DNA of 64,000 nucleotides from Channallabes apus. Taxonomy: Eukaryota; Chordata; Actinopteri; Siluriformes; Clariidae. The notes under the pieces were generated by a model, which searched no databases, was not told the DNA's origin, and worked only from the letters and a program-made list of their open reading frames with translations. The stretch spans positions 1,434,976 to 1,498,975 of the forward strand of contig CM060121.1 of NCBI GenBank assembly GCA_030522415.1, in the 5' to 3' direction. Below, one piece after another: positions 24,305 through 48,081 of the stretch (the first letter of the stretch is position 1; the number at the start of each line of letters is the position of its first letter). A program made the position numbers and the translations under genes.

Positions 24305-24540
24305 TAAACATCTGGAAACCCACAAGGCACCATGCAAACTCCTCACACACCCACCCGAGACAGGAACTGAACCCAGGACCTGGAGGTGCGAGGCGACACC
24401 ACTGTCCCACTGTGCCCCATTGATTGGCACCACACCCTGGGTGTACCCCGCCTTGTGCCCCGAGCCCCCTGAGAGAGGCTCCAGGCTGCCTGCGACCCTG
24501 ATTAGGCTAACCGCTGTAGAGCCTGAATGAATCCTGCTAA
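24305..24540. mobile_element. Rearranged SINE: two halves in opposite orientation
   Basis: 24305-24415 is the 5' half of the Mermaid-like SINE in reverse orientation, including the complement of the B box at about 24370. 24420-24540 is its 3' half in forward orientation ('gattggcacca', 'gggtgtaccccgcc', 'aggctccaggct', 'gcgaccctga', then a short GAAT tail). The halves meet at about 24416-24420. Confidence 0.65.
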
Positions 24541-24748
24541 CATGCTTCATACGTATACATTTATAATTACAGTAAAAACATTTAGAGAGAGAGAGAGAGA
24601 GTTTAATTAGATACTGGAACAGACAAAAGAAGAGATTGTGACAGAGAAATGGAAGGAGAGAGAAATTGATTTATGTCATATTTATAAATGGTCTTAGTTT
24701 TCCATGCTAGTGCTAAATAACTAGCTAATTTAAGCTAACCTGACAGTT

Positions 24749-24813
<65 letters not shown>

Positions 24814-25488
24814 TTGATTCTGGTTGTTAAACTTTAGCTTTAAAGGCAAGCATGAATAAATGAAGATCCGCTCTCCTCTATCAGTTTTTAATTAGATACA
24901 CTGTGTTCGTTCTTGTTCCTCTGTTCATCAGTATCACGGTGGCCTTTTGGAGGAGTTAAAAAAAACAGATGACAGAGAAACGAGGAAGTGGTGGAGAGAA
25001 AGAGACCAAGAACTATTTAATACCCAGCCAGAGTCAGTTGCCGTGTTCACAAATTAGCGCTAAAGGCGTGTGCACAATAAGAGCGCCATTAGCCTCACAG
25101 TTTGTTTCATTCGCTGTAGCCGTGTGGCTGAATCTTGTCTTACATCACATGCACTTCTCACTGATTGCTAAACACATGTCAAGTGGTTTTAAGAGAGCTA
25201 AAAATGCCAAAGATATTAAATGAGACAAGTTATTAAATGATCATTTAGTGTAAAGAAATGAAAGTATTTCTGAAGGACATGAAATGTTTAATTAATGACT
25301 CGAGTTTGTGCTTTAAACATTTCCACTGCTGTTATATAATAACATCTTATTTTCTACTTTTACTTCTTTTACCTTTTATACATCCACATCTTATACACAT
25401 ATGATTTTATTTGTCATAATTGCTTTTTTAATTGTTTTATTGTTGTTTTTATGATATTTATACAGTGTACTGTTGTGATTATTATATA

Positions 25489-25490
<2 letters not shown>
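24540..25490. other. Gene-free, unassigned, with long (TG)n
   Basis: (GA)n at about 24584-24602 and a pure (TG)n of about 60 bases at 24752-24810. No exon recognised. Confidence 0.45.

Positions 25491-25492
<2 letters not shown>

Positions 25493-25547
<55 letters not shown>
25493..25547 (+). repeat. (TA)n array abutting Tc1 copy 1
   Basis: About 27 pure TA units running straight into the element's first base. TA is the Tc1/mariner target. Confidence 0.95.
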
Positions 25548-25550
<3 letters not shown>

Positions 25551-27160
25551 TGGTGTGAAAAACTATTTGCCCCCTTCCTGATTTCTTATTCTTTTGCATG
25601 TTTGTCACACTTAAATGTTTCTGCTCATCAAAAACCGTTAACTATTAGTCAAAGATAACATAATTGAACACAAAATGCAGTTTTTAAATGAAGGTTTACG
25701 TTATTAAGGGAGAAAAAAAACTCCAAATCTACATGGCCCTGTGTGAAAAAGTGATTGCCCCCCTTGTTAAAAAATAACTTAACTGTGGTTTATCACACCT
25801 GAGTTCAATTTCTGTAGTCACCCCCAGGCCTGATTACTGCCACACCTGTTTCAATCAAGAAATCACTTAAATAGGAGCTACCTGACACAGAGAAGTAGAC
25901 CAAAAGCACCTCAAAAGCTAGACATCATGCCAAGATCCAAAGAAATTCAGGAACAAATGAGAACAAAAGTAATTGAGATCTATCAGTCTGGTAAAGGTTA
26001 TAAAGCCATTTCTAAAGCTTTGGGACTCCAGCGAACCACAGTGAGAGCCATTATCCACAAATGGCAAAAACATGGAACAGTGGTGAACCTTCCCAGGAGT
26101 GGCCGGCCGACCAAAATTACCCCAAGAGCGCAGAGACAACTCATCCGAGAGGCCACAAAAGACCCCAGGACAACATCTAAAGAACTGCAGGCCTCACTTG
26201 CCTCAATTAAGGTCAGTGTTCACGACTCCACCATAAGAAAGAGACTGGGCAAAAACGGCCTCCATGGCAGATTTCCAAGGCGCAAACCACTTTTAAGCAA
26301 AAAGAACATTAAGGCTCGTCTCAATTTTGCTAAAAAACATCTCAGTGATTGCCAAGACAAAATACCTTGTGGACCGACGAGACAAAAGTTGAACTTTTTG
26401 GAATGTGCGTGTCCCGTTACATCTGGCGTAAAAGTAACACAGCATTTCAGAAAAAGAACATCATACCAACAGTAAAATATGGTGGTGGTAGTGTGATGGT
26501 CTGGGGTTGTTTTGCTGCTTCAGGACCTGGAAGGCTTGCTGTGATAGATGGAACCATGAATTCTACTGTCTACCAAAAAATCCTGAAGGAGAATGTCCGG
26601 CCATCTGTTTGTCAACTCAAACTGAAGCGATCTTGGGTGCTGCAGCAGGACAATGACCCAAAACACACCAGCAAATCCACCTCTGAATGGCTGAAGAAAA
26701 ACAAAATGAAGACTTTGGAGTGGCCGAGTCAAAGTCCTGACCTGAATCCTATTGAGATGTTGTGGCATGACCTTAAAAAGGCGGTTCATGCTAGAAAACC
26801 CTCAAATAAAGCTGAATTACAACAATTCTGCAAAGATGAGTGGGCCAAAATTCCTCCAGAGCGCTGTAAAAGACTCGTTGCAAGTTATCGCAAACGCTTG
26901 ATTGCAGTTATTGCTGCTAAGGGTGGCCCAACCAGTTATTAGGTTCAGGGGGCAATTACTTTTTCACACAGGGCCATGTAGGTTTGGATTTTTTTTCTCC
27001 CTAAATAATAAAACCCCTCATTTAAAAACTGCATTTTGTGTTTACTTGTGTTATCTTTGACTAATAGTTAAATGTGTTTGATGATCAGAAATATTTTGTG
27101 TGACAAACATGCAAAAGAATAAGAAATCAGGAGGGGGGCAAATAGTTTTTCACACCACTG
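25548..27160 (+). mobile_element. Tc1/mariner element, family A, copy 1
   Basis: A 1.6-kb element whose ends are long inverted repeats beginning CAGTGGTGTGAAAAACTAT on both strands, flanked by TA. The left end continues inwards for about 80 bases matching the right end. The inside carries one Tc1-type transposase reading on the plus strand, in two overlapping frames. It is nearly identical to 36872-38488. It sits between (TA)n arrays, so the original target duplication cannot be told from the repeat. Confidence 0.92.
25927..26942 (+). pseudogene. Broken Tc1 transposase (family A, copy 1)
   Basis: A DD34E-type transposase that would cut and paste the element, binding its ends through N-terminal helix-turn-helix domains. 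The first frame (25927-26475) starts MPRSKEIQEQ and contains the paired HTH region with the GRP linker (NLPRSGRPTK, about residues 55-64). The second frame (26349-26942) carries the three catalytic acidic residues: D in LWTDETKV, D in [10 protein letters not shown] and E in [10 protein letters not shown]. Compared with copy 2, about 7 bases are missing near 26362, between the two halves, so no full-length protein can be made. The distal open frame ends at its natural stop at 26942. Confidence 0.9.
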
Positions 27161-27166
27161 TATATA

Positions 27167-27170
27167 TATA

Positions 27171-27255
<85 letters not shown>
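27167..27255 (+). repeat. (AC)n(AT)n compound microsatellite
   Basis: About 14 AC units followed by about 29 AT units, linking Tc1 copy 1 to the next element. Confidence 0.95.
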
Positions 27256-27258
<3 letters not shown>

Positions 27259-27601
27259 TGGATCCTCGGATTACAAGCATAATTCGTTCCGGAAGCGAGT
27301 TCGTATTCCAAAATACTCCAAATTTTATTTTCCCATAAGAAATAATGGAAACTCAAATTATTCATTCTACAGCCCAAAAAAGTAAATACATTAAAATAAT
27401 TAATGCAAAATATAAAGTAAAAATAAAACAAATTACCCTGCACTCTACCATAAAAAAACGTAGCGCATGCATGATACATGATACTCGGTGCTCATAAACC
27501 AAGACAAAGCTCGTTTTTCAAGTCAAAATTTATTATAAATCTTTGCTCGTCTTGCGGAAGCGGAACACTCGTAAACTGTGTTACTCGTAATTCGAGGTTC
27601 C

Positions 27602-27605
<4 letters not shown>
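27256..27605 (+). mobile_element. Mariner-like MITE, copy 1
   Basis: About 350 bp with terminal inverted repeats: CAGTGGATCCTCGGATTACA at the left and the complement of CAGTGGAACCTCGAATTAC (degraded) at the right. Flanked by TA repeats. No coding capacity. The words 'cataattcgttcc' and 'cccataagaaataatgga' recur in 32226-32530. Confidence 0.8.

Positions 27606-27690
<85 letters not shown>
27604..27690 (+). repeat. (AT)n microsatellite
   Basis: About 43 AT units, one of the longest pure arrays in the window, between two TA-targeting elements. Confidence 0.95.
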
Positions 27691-27692
<2 letters not shown>

Positions 27693-27707
27693 CTTTTTTT
27701 TATATAA

Positions 27708-27765
27708 CCCCAAACTTTTGAACGGTAGTATATATATATATACACTACCGTTCAAAAGTTTGGGG
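27708..27765. repeat. Perfect 22-bp inverted repeat of Tc1 termini
   Basis: 27708-27729 and 27744-27765 are exact reverse complements, separated by 14 bases of TA repeat. The arm read outward is actaccgttcaaaagttt plus gggg, a Tc1-family terminus I recognise. It can form a hairpin. Confidence 0.9.
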
Positions 27766-28240
27766 TCACTTTCTAACTCCATGATGGTTCCTGATGTTTA
27801 TTTCTTTCTACATTGTAAAGCTGAAGGCGTCCAAAACTGCATGAATCTCCTTTGAACAGTTGATATTGAGATGTTTCTGCTACTTCTGCTCTGTAAAGAC
27901 TTCATAACGCCTCTAATCTGAGCTGCTGTTAATTGGTCATTTTTCAGACTGATAACTCTAAATGAACTTCTCGTCTGCAGCAGAGGGAGGTTTTGGTCTC
28001 GTCCTCCTGGGACGGCCTTCATGAGAGACAGTTTCATTATGGTGCTGGACGGATTTTGCAAATGCACTTGACACAATACTGTTCTTGCAGGAACTATTAC
28101 AGAAAGGCCGACCTCTGTGTCTTAAAATAACAACTGTTGTTTTTCTTGTTGTTACGTAATTACCTAATTGCATATGTGTTATTTTATAGTTTTGAAATCC
28201 ACAGTATTGTTGTAGAATGTAGAAAATACAAAGAAATTGT
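27744..28240 (-). mobile_element. Tc1 fragment, family C (one end plus N-terminal HTH)
   Basis: Begins at the terminus described above. The minus strand of 28076-27798 encodes an HTH-type N-terminal transposase region (KNDQLTAAQIRGVMKSLQ, then ISISTVQRR), matching the Tc1 DNA-binding domain. The catalytic part is missing. The right boundary is not clear. Confidence 0.7.
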
Positions 28241-28244
28241 GAAA

Positions 28245-28690
28245 AATGTGAAAAAGTAATTGCCACCACCTCCGGCTAAATCATAAATAAACTGTGGTTA
28301 AGCGCATTTTTTTGGAAAGTTGAGTTCAACTACACTTGTCATACCCAGGCCTGATTACTGCCAGACCTATTGAATCAAGAAATCACTTAACTAGAACCTG
28401 TCTGACAAAGTAAGGCACAATAAAAGATCTAAAAAAGCAACACAATGTAAAGAAATTCAAGAACAGATGAGAAACAAAGTATTTACAGGTTACAGAACCA
28501 TTTCTAAGGCTTTGGGACTCCAGTGAACCACGGTGAGAGCCAACATTCACAAATAGATAAAAATTGAAACAGTGGTGAACCTTCCCAGGAGCGGCTAGCC
28601 TACCGAAATTTTCCCAGGAGCTCATACTGTAAAAGAACCCAAAACTACATCTAAAGACCTGCAGGCCTCACTTTCTTTCTCAATAACAGG
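28245..28690 (+). mobile_element. Decayed 5' part of a family A Tc1
   Basis: Colinear with the left third of 25548-27160: 'cccaggcctgattactgcca', 'caagaaatcacttaa', 'aagaaattcaagaaca', 'ctttgggactccag', 'gtggtgaaccttcccagga'. The N-terminal coding frame is destroyed. Many more substitutions than in copies 1 and 2, so it is an older insertion. Confidence 0.75.
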
Positions 28691-29041
28691 TGAGGCTTAA
28701 TACAGTACATTCCTTTTTCTGAATGCAATATACAGTACAGTACAGGAATCTGTATATAACATTAAATGTACAATACAGTGGGGCAAAGAAGTATTTATTC
28801 ACCCACCAATTGTGTAAGTTCTCCCAGTTAAAAAGATGAGAGAGGCCTTTAATGTTCATCATACAGTAGGTGAACCTCAACTATGAGAGACAAAATAAAA
28901 TAAAATAAATCCAGAAAATCACATTGTAGGTGAATGAATTAATTGGTAAATTCCTCAGTAAAATAAATATTTGGTCACTAACAAACAAGTAAGATTTCTG
29001 TCTCTCACAGACCTGTAACGTCTTCTTTAAGAGGCTCCACT

Positions 29042-30431
29042 ATGGCCAAGACCAAAGAGCTGTCAAAGGACACCAGACCTGCACCAGGCTGGGACACTGA
29101 ATCTGCAGTAGGTGAGCAGCAGTTTAGTGTGAAGAAATCAACTGTGGGAGCAATTATTAGAAAATGGAAGACATACAAGGCCACTGATAATCTCCCTCGA
29201 TCTGGGTCTCCACAAAGGATCTCACCCCGTGGGGTCAAAATGATCACAAGAACTGTGAGCAAAAATCCCAGAACCACACGGGGGGACCTAGTGAATGACC
29301 TGCAGAGAGCCGGGACCAAAGTAACAAAGGCTACCATCAGTAACACACTGCGACACCAGGGACTCAAATCCTGCAGTGCCAGATGTGTCCCCCTGATTAA
29401 GACAGTACATGTCCAGGCCCGTCTGAAGTTTGCTGAAGTTGGATGATCCAGAAGAGGACTGGGAGAATGTCATATAGTCAGATGGAACCAAAATAAAACT
29501 TTTTGGTAAAAACTCAACATGTCGTGTTTGGAGGAGAAAGAATGCTGAGTTGCATCCAAAGAACTCCACCATACCTATTGTGAAGCATGGTGGTGGAAAC
29601 ATCAGGCTTTGGGGCTGTTTTTCTGTAAATGGACCAGGACGACTGATCCGTGTAAAGGAGAGAATGAATGAGGCCGTGTATCGTGAGATTTTAAGTGAAA
29701 ACCTCCTTCCAGGCGGTGCGGTGGTGTAGTGGTTTGCACTGTCGCCTTGCACCTCCAGGGTCCGGGTTCGATTCCCCGGCCAGGCTCGATTCCCGTCTCT
29801 GTGTGCATGGAGATTGCATGTTCTCCCCGTGCTTGGTGGGTTTCCTCCGGGTACTCCGGTTTCCTCCCACAGTCCAAAGATATGCAGGTTAGGCTAATTG
29901 GCGTTCCTAAATTGACCGTAGTGTGTGAGTGTGTGTATGTGTGTGTGCTCTGCGATGGATTGGCACCCTGTCCAGGGTGTACCCCGCCTAGTGCCCGAAG
30001 TCTCCTGGGATAGGCTCCAGGTCCCCCGCGACCCTGAACACAGGATTAAGCGGTATAGAAAATGAATGAATGAATGAATGAACCTCCTTCCATCAGCAAA
30101 GGGTATTGAAGATGAAACGTGTCTGGGTCTTTCAGCATGACGATGATCCCAAACACACCGCCGGGGCAACGAAGGAGTGGCTTTGTAAGAAGCATTTCAA
30201 GGTCCTGTAGTGGCCGAGTCAGTCTCCAGATCTCAACCCCATAGAAAATCTTTGGAGGGAGTTGAAAGTCTGTGTTGCCCAACGACAGCCCCAAAACATC
30301 ACTGCTCTAGAGGAGACCTGCAGGAGGAACGGAGCAAAATACCAGCAACAGTGTGTGAGAACCTGGTGAAGACGTACAGAAAACGTTTGACCTCTGCAAT
30401 TGCCAACAAAGGGTTTATAACAAAGTGTTGA
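29042..30431 (+). pseudogene. Broken Tc1 transposase (family B)
   Basis: The N-terminal frame 29042-29446 starts MAKTKELSKDTR and includes the HTH and NLPRSGSPQ linker. It then leaves frame at about 29083, after DTR, where normal HTH residues are replaced. A stop follows ARLKFAEVG. The catalytic half is recognisable at 29490-29700 and 30100-30431 ([15 protein letters not shown], [10 protein letters not shown], and the final TSAIANKGF at about 30400) but in different frames. A SINE of about 370 bp interrupts it at 29712. Clearly dead. Confidence 0.88.
29712..30080 (+). mobile_element. Full-length Mermaid-type SINE inside Tc1
   Basis: The tRNA-derived head has an A-box-like word 'tggtgtagtggtttgcact' at about 29722 and a B box 'gggttcgattccc' at about 29764. 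The body carries 'tcctccgggtactccggttt', a GT-rich run and 'ccctgtccagggtgtacccc', and the tail is (GAAT)n. Flanked by the 12-bp duplication aacctccttcca (29700-29711 and 30081-30092). The duplicated site is Tc1 coding sequence, so the SINE is younger than the Tc1. Confidence 0.93.
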
Positions 30432-30652
30432 GATGAAATTTTGTTATTGACTTATTTTCCACCATAATTTGCAAATATTATGGTTTTTAATATTTTAATA
30501 TGTATAAAAGATTTTAAAATCCTACAATGTGATTTTCTGAATTTTGTCTCTAATAGTTGAGGTTCACCTATGATGAACATTACAGGCGTCTCTCAGCTTA
30601 TTAAGTGGAGAACTTACACTTGGTGGCTGAATAAATACTTTTTTCCCCACTG

Positions 30653-31188
30653 TTTATGAGCAAATCCACTGCTTCATGGCTGGCTAGCAATTGAACACAC
30701 TTTACACAGAGTGTGTATTCAGCTGGCTGGTAGATTTCATGGGGACATGGAGAGACAGCACGCTCGGCATCATCATTGCTGATTATTCACTTACAGGGTC
30801 GGGAAAGTGGATTAATGTTGAGTCTAAGATGCTCGTTCATCTCTTACACTGTCAATATTTCAGCAGTAATGTTCAGAAGCAGATGGTTGCCAGTGTGTGC
30901 AGTAATCCACATACGCCAACTGTTCCAACCTCTGTTGCAGGAATAACATGGAGAAAGACAAGCTGATGAACTGCTGTATATCCAGGAGAAACGCCAGGAG
31001 TGTTTGATCCACCTGAGGATGAACCTGAGGAGCAAGTTAACTGTTCAGGCTGGTTATGGAGACTTCTGTAAGCAAAATGCTGACACTGAGAAAAAAGTCA
31101 TCTCTCTGTCTACTCTTAACATTTTCCTTTTAGTTAAACAGGAATACTAGGTACTTAAAGGGCTGGTGTTTACATGTAGATAAGAAAG

Positions 31189-31236
<48 letters not shown>

Positions 31237-32225
31237 GTCAGATTCATGCGCACTAATGAGAAACTTTCTGCTCCAGCTTGAGATAAACGGCTAGAGAACT
31301 GCTGTCTTTCTCTGGCGAAGCTTTTGTTCTCCCAGAGATAAGCAGACAGAAGACATTATTATGTTCAAGGGGAGACGGATTTCAGTAGGGAAACGCTCCA
31401 GTAACAGCATTTATCTGGAATGAATATGTTGTAACTACTTTCACTTTATTAGGAACGGTCATGGATCTCTCCGATCAGTAATAATGTGCGTGCATCAAAC
31501 TTCAGAAACTCGATTGACTGATTGCATAAATGAGCAGGTGTTCCTAATAAACTGGACTCCTTTATGGACACACAGACATGCTTGGTTTCTCATTTTCAGT
31601 TTCCACAGCATGGGTCTATCCGGCACAGATACGGTTCGTGGTGGCACAAATTGGGCTGAGAGCACGAGCACATTTTAAACTGATTGGATCTCTCCGGTAT
31701 CGTGTGTGTGTGTGTGTGTGTGTGTGTTTGTTTATTACCTTTATTTGACATGTAGTTCTCTTTGCACCGGTTTCCCAGGCAATAAATCAGCCCTGAAGAA
31801 GGTGATCGAGGCAGCTAAGGTCTATAAATACTGTATGCGCTCGCTCTGACCCCGGGGTTTGGCCCATCACACGTCCCGGGTGGAATTCCTCTTCTTTTCT
31901 ATTTCATTTCAAATATAATAATAATTTAATAAGGAACCGTCATACAGAGAATAAATGACTCTCTCTGTCTTAGGACGGTGAACTTTGTTTAAGGAGGGAC
32001 TTTGTGACACTAAAAGAATGGCTCTACAGTAGTTACACCTGAGCTAAGACACTAAACTTGAAGTATGCAGGTAGTTTAGCACTTGATCAGTACTGATTTC
32101 TGGAACAGAGATTGCTCTAATTAGAATTAAGAACACCTCATGGTGTGTAAACGGTGTGAGATGAGAAAATACAGGCTACTTCTAATACTAATTTTATATA
32201 CATATATATATATTTAATACAACTA
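30653..32225. other. Gene-free, unassigned
   Basis: Two (TG)n arrays (about 31193-31234 and 31700-31726). The segment at about 30690-31140 is repeat-poor, with short ORFs of no recognised family. No exon supported. Confidence 0.45.
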
Positions 32226-32530
32226 CAGTGGAACCTTGGATTACAAGCATAATTCGTTCCAGAAACGGCTCGTGTTCTAAAATACTCGTAAACCAAATTT
32301 AATTTTCCCATAAGAAATAATGGAAACTAAAATTATTCGTTCCACAGCCCCAAAAAATAAATACTTAAAAATAATTAACACAAAATATAAAGTAAAAACA
32401 AAACAAATTAACCTCCACTTTAGCTTTAAAAAAGTAAAAATAAATCCCTACAAATGTATGCAGATTAATCTGTTTCCGTTTATGCGTGCAGGCACTGTGT
32501 GTGTGTGTGTGTGTGTGTGTGTGAGTGAAG
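32226..32530 (+). mobile_element. Mariner-like MITE, copy 2
   Basis: Left end CAGTGGAACCTTGGATTACA after TA, then 'cataattcgttcc' and 'tttcccataagaaataatgg' as in copy 1 at 27256. The right end is obscured by (TG)n at 32495-32523 and (AC)n at 32597-32627. Confidence 0.7.
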
Positions 32531-32590
32531 CTAAAGTAAGAGTAGAGGATGAATCAGCCCACACATTAAATCTTCCTCTTCTCTTATTTG

Positions 32591-32630
<40 letters not shown>

Positions 32631-33815
32631 TGTGTGTAGACTGTAATCACTGGTCTATGTTTTTCACTTCTTATGAAAAGTTAAAGGAAGAGCTCATGAT
32701 CAGACTGATTAGATTTATAATTTCCTCCTTACTTCCTCTTTACTTCTCAGTGTCCCGAATGGTGGTGTGAACATTTCACTGCATCTCGTACAGTCGTGTA
32801 TGTGACAAATAATAATGTGAATTTTAATTTGAACTGTATATTTTAATTTTGCAGACTTCTGTTGATTCAGATTGTGCAAAACCTTCGTAACACTGAAAAA
32901 ATCTAACAAATTTTATAAATTACTAATACAAAACACAGTACCAACCTACCCAGCCCCGAAAACTATGAATAATTCAAACTTAATTTAATCAATGTTCTGT
33001 CCAAATTGGGGTCGAATAATAATAATAATAATAATAATTTACTAACAGCTCTTTTTTCAGTTGGTCAATGATGAACATGAGGATGAGGATTTGCTGGAGA
33101 ACACACTGACCTTAAGTGCTCTAGTTAATACAGAGATGATTATAAGGTATAAAGTCTATGATTTCTTTGTTGTAATAAATAAACGAGTAATTAAGCTGGA
33201 AATGGTTCAGAGCTCAGCAGGTTGAGGGTTCGGGATGATCTGTAGTGCTCCTGTATTCACTGCAAATAAGTTGGATTTCATACTCACATACATTGTTTTA
33301 AATTTATACATTTGTGTGTGTGTACGCGTGTGTGTGTGTGTGTGTACGCGTGTGTGTGCGCGTTTACAACATCATTTCACATAAAATATTTTCACATGTA
33401 TTTATTCACATTTAGTCACGTTTCAGTTCATTGAGACACATAAGATTGTCGCATTAAAACAAACAAACAAAAACAACAATGCAATGAAATCAATTTAATG
33501 AAAAAAAAACATTTAATTTCACTTCTTGAGTTCACAGATAGTGTGGTTGCGGTTAAATTCATTATATGGACCAGTTAGTTGTTGTGATGATGATGATGAT
33601 GATTAAAACAGTCGAAACACAGACCTGATGAATCATTAGCTGGTGGTCAGTGATCATGCTGAGAGGAAGATTGCACTTTTGTATTATGTTTTTTGTATTA
33701 TTAGTGTTAAGAGAAAGCGATGATATGATCAGACACGGGCGCGTACACGAGACCAAACTGCACGACACTCGACCTGGGGGATTAGACCATGTGACAGTAA
33801 ATTCATTTCATTTCA
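32530..33815. other. Gene-free flank downstream of c17orf75
   Basis: (AC)n, (ATA)n at about 33009-33037 and (TG)n at about 33311-33360. No exon recognised. The c17orf75 transcript should end near its right edge. Confidence 0.5.
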
Positions 33816-33821
33816 TTTATT
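33816..33821 (-). terminator. Poly(A) signal of c17orf75
   Basis: AATAAA on the minus strand, about 120 bases beyond the stop codon at 33943. It is the first canonical hexamer after the stop. Confidence 0.7.
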
Positions 33822-33942
33822 GCCCCCTGCAGGCCACATCAGCTCACTGCAGCGTCAGCATTATCCTCCTGATCACACGCGGAGAGGAACGTAAAGGAAT
33901 CTGAATGTAAATGGAGCTTGTGTGTAGTAACGTGTTGATGCG

Positions 33943-41459
<7,517 letters not shown>

Positions 41460-41478
41460 CCCTGCTGTCGCGGCACGC

Positions 41479-41545
41479 TGACGTCACACACACACGCACT
41501 GCGCATGCACGAAATGTACATCCGGGGTATGCTTCGCGCATGCGT
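41479..41545 (-). promoter_or_regulatory. c17orf75 promoter: CRE and two NRF1 sites
   Basis: A perfect palindromic CRE, TGACGTCA, at 41479-41486, 20 bases upstream of the start codon. NRF1-type words are TGCGCATGCAC at 41500-41510 and GCGCATGCGT at 41536-41545. The segment is CpG-rich and TATA-less, as expected for a housekeeping promoter. The exact start site cannot be set. Confidence 0.7.
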
Positions 41546-41910
41546 ACTGGTTATGAGAAAATCGTGAAATTACATTTATTTTCCGAAACTACAGAATATT
41601 ACGTTTGTTTATTTGTTTACTTTGGATTTATAGATTTGCATGCTGTTCAATTATTCTAACGAATTTTTTATTTTAAAATAAAAAAAAATCGTTTGTCGAT
41701 CTTGTTAACTTCGCAGAACAACATATATTAAAAATAGAATGAAAATAAATTTTGTGCATGCGTGTGTTTTGTCATGTATCAAAGAAATAATATTTGGATA
41801 TCATTAATTCTGTTTTGTTAAGATTCTGATTTGATTAGATTTTTTTGGTACAAATCTCTCCCAGACCGCCAGGGGACGATATTTACACCCCCTTGTCTTC
41901 TTCTACGAAT
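41546..41910. other. AT-rich spacer between the two divergent promoters
   Basis: About 360 bases of A/T-rich DNA with no repeat recognised. It separates the CpG-rich parts belonging to c17orf75 and rps15a. Confidence 0.5.
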
Positions 41911-41993
41911 TTCACGAGATCTCGCGATAGTTTGTTCCTCCTAAGCGCCTCGCGCTCCTCCTCCCTCCCTCTTTCCGCCATATTGCAGGACCG
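41911..41993 (+). promoter_or_regulatory. rps15a promoter and non-coding TOP exon 1
   Basis: TCTCGCGATA at 41920-41929 is one base off the TCTCGCGAGA element common in ribosomal and bidirectional promoters. A pyrimidine run leads to CTCTTTCCGCC at 41969, the same start as I recall for mammalian RPS15A mRNA, giving a 5' TOP tract for mTOR-dependent translation control. GCCATATTG at 41977-41985 is a YY1-type site straddling the first exon, typical of ribosomal protein genes. The exon ends at 41993 before GTAAGG. Confidence 0.8.
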
Positions 41994-47652
<5,659 letters not shown>

Positions 47653-47671
47653 ACATGTAAAAGCATCGACC

Positions 47672-47677
47672 AATAAA
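47672..47677 (+). terminator. Poly(A) signal of rps15a
   Basis: AATAAA 20 bases after the stop codon, giving a very short 3' UTR as is normal for ribosomal protein mRNAs. A T-rich stretch follows at about 47710-47730. Confidence 0.9.
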
Positions 47678-47844
47678 AGGCCATTTTCAGTGGACCTGAT
47701 GTTTGTGTTATCTTTTCTTTCTTTTTAATTAACTACATTAAAGATCCGATATTTTACAATTTCTTCAACATAGGTCTGAGTCTCAGTCTCCTTGGGGTAT
47801 GAATGCATTTTTAATAACCACACTCGCTCTTTCACTTGTCCTCC

Positions 47845-47858
47845 GAATGCTCAATTTC
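47845..47858. repeat. L1 target-site duplication, left copy
   Basis: gaatgctcaatttc, identical to 53951-53964. The preceding CC may extend it to 16 bases, but the poly-C end of the element makes this ambiguous. Confidence 0.9.
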
Positions 47859-48081
47859 TTTTTTTTATATATATATTTATTAATTTTACATTATTAACAA
47901 AAACATAACTACACATTTACTACACACAGCACCTGAAAAATAACAAAGGAAAAAAAAAACACACCAAAACTAACAAATGATTGCGCACATACACTTAAAA
48001 ATAAATAAATAAATAAAACTTAAAAAATAAATAACTAAGCTGCCAGGTGGGTACAGTAAATGTACAACATGCATCAGTAAA

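Larger units (their letters stand above)
28776..30652 (+). mobile_element. Tc1/mariner element, family B, split by a SINE
   Basis: Starts CAGTGGGGCAAAGAAGTATT after a TA and ends with the complement of CAGTGGGGAAAAAAGTATTT. Long subterminal inverted repeats are visible (the 'cattacaggcgtctctcagct' region near 30579 against 'agagaggcctttaatgttca' near 28840). Its length without the SINE is about 1.5 kb. The right flank is TT rather than TA, so the target duplication has decayed. Confidence 0.88.

Noticed and set aside
29712..29790. tRNA gene at the SINE heads (also at 52455, 61450, 8942 and 15778)
   Set aside because: A and B boxes are present, but the intervening and flanking bases do not pair into acceptor and anticodon arms, and each continues into a SINE body and tail.
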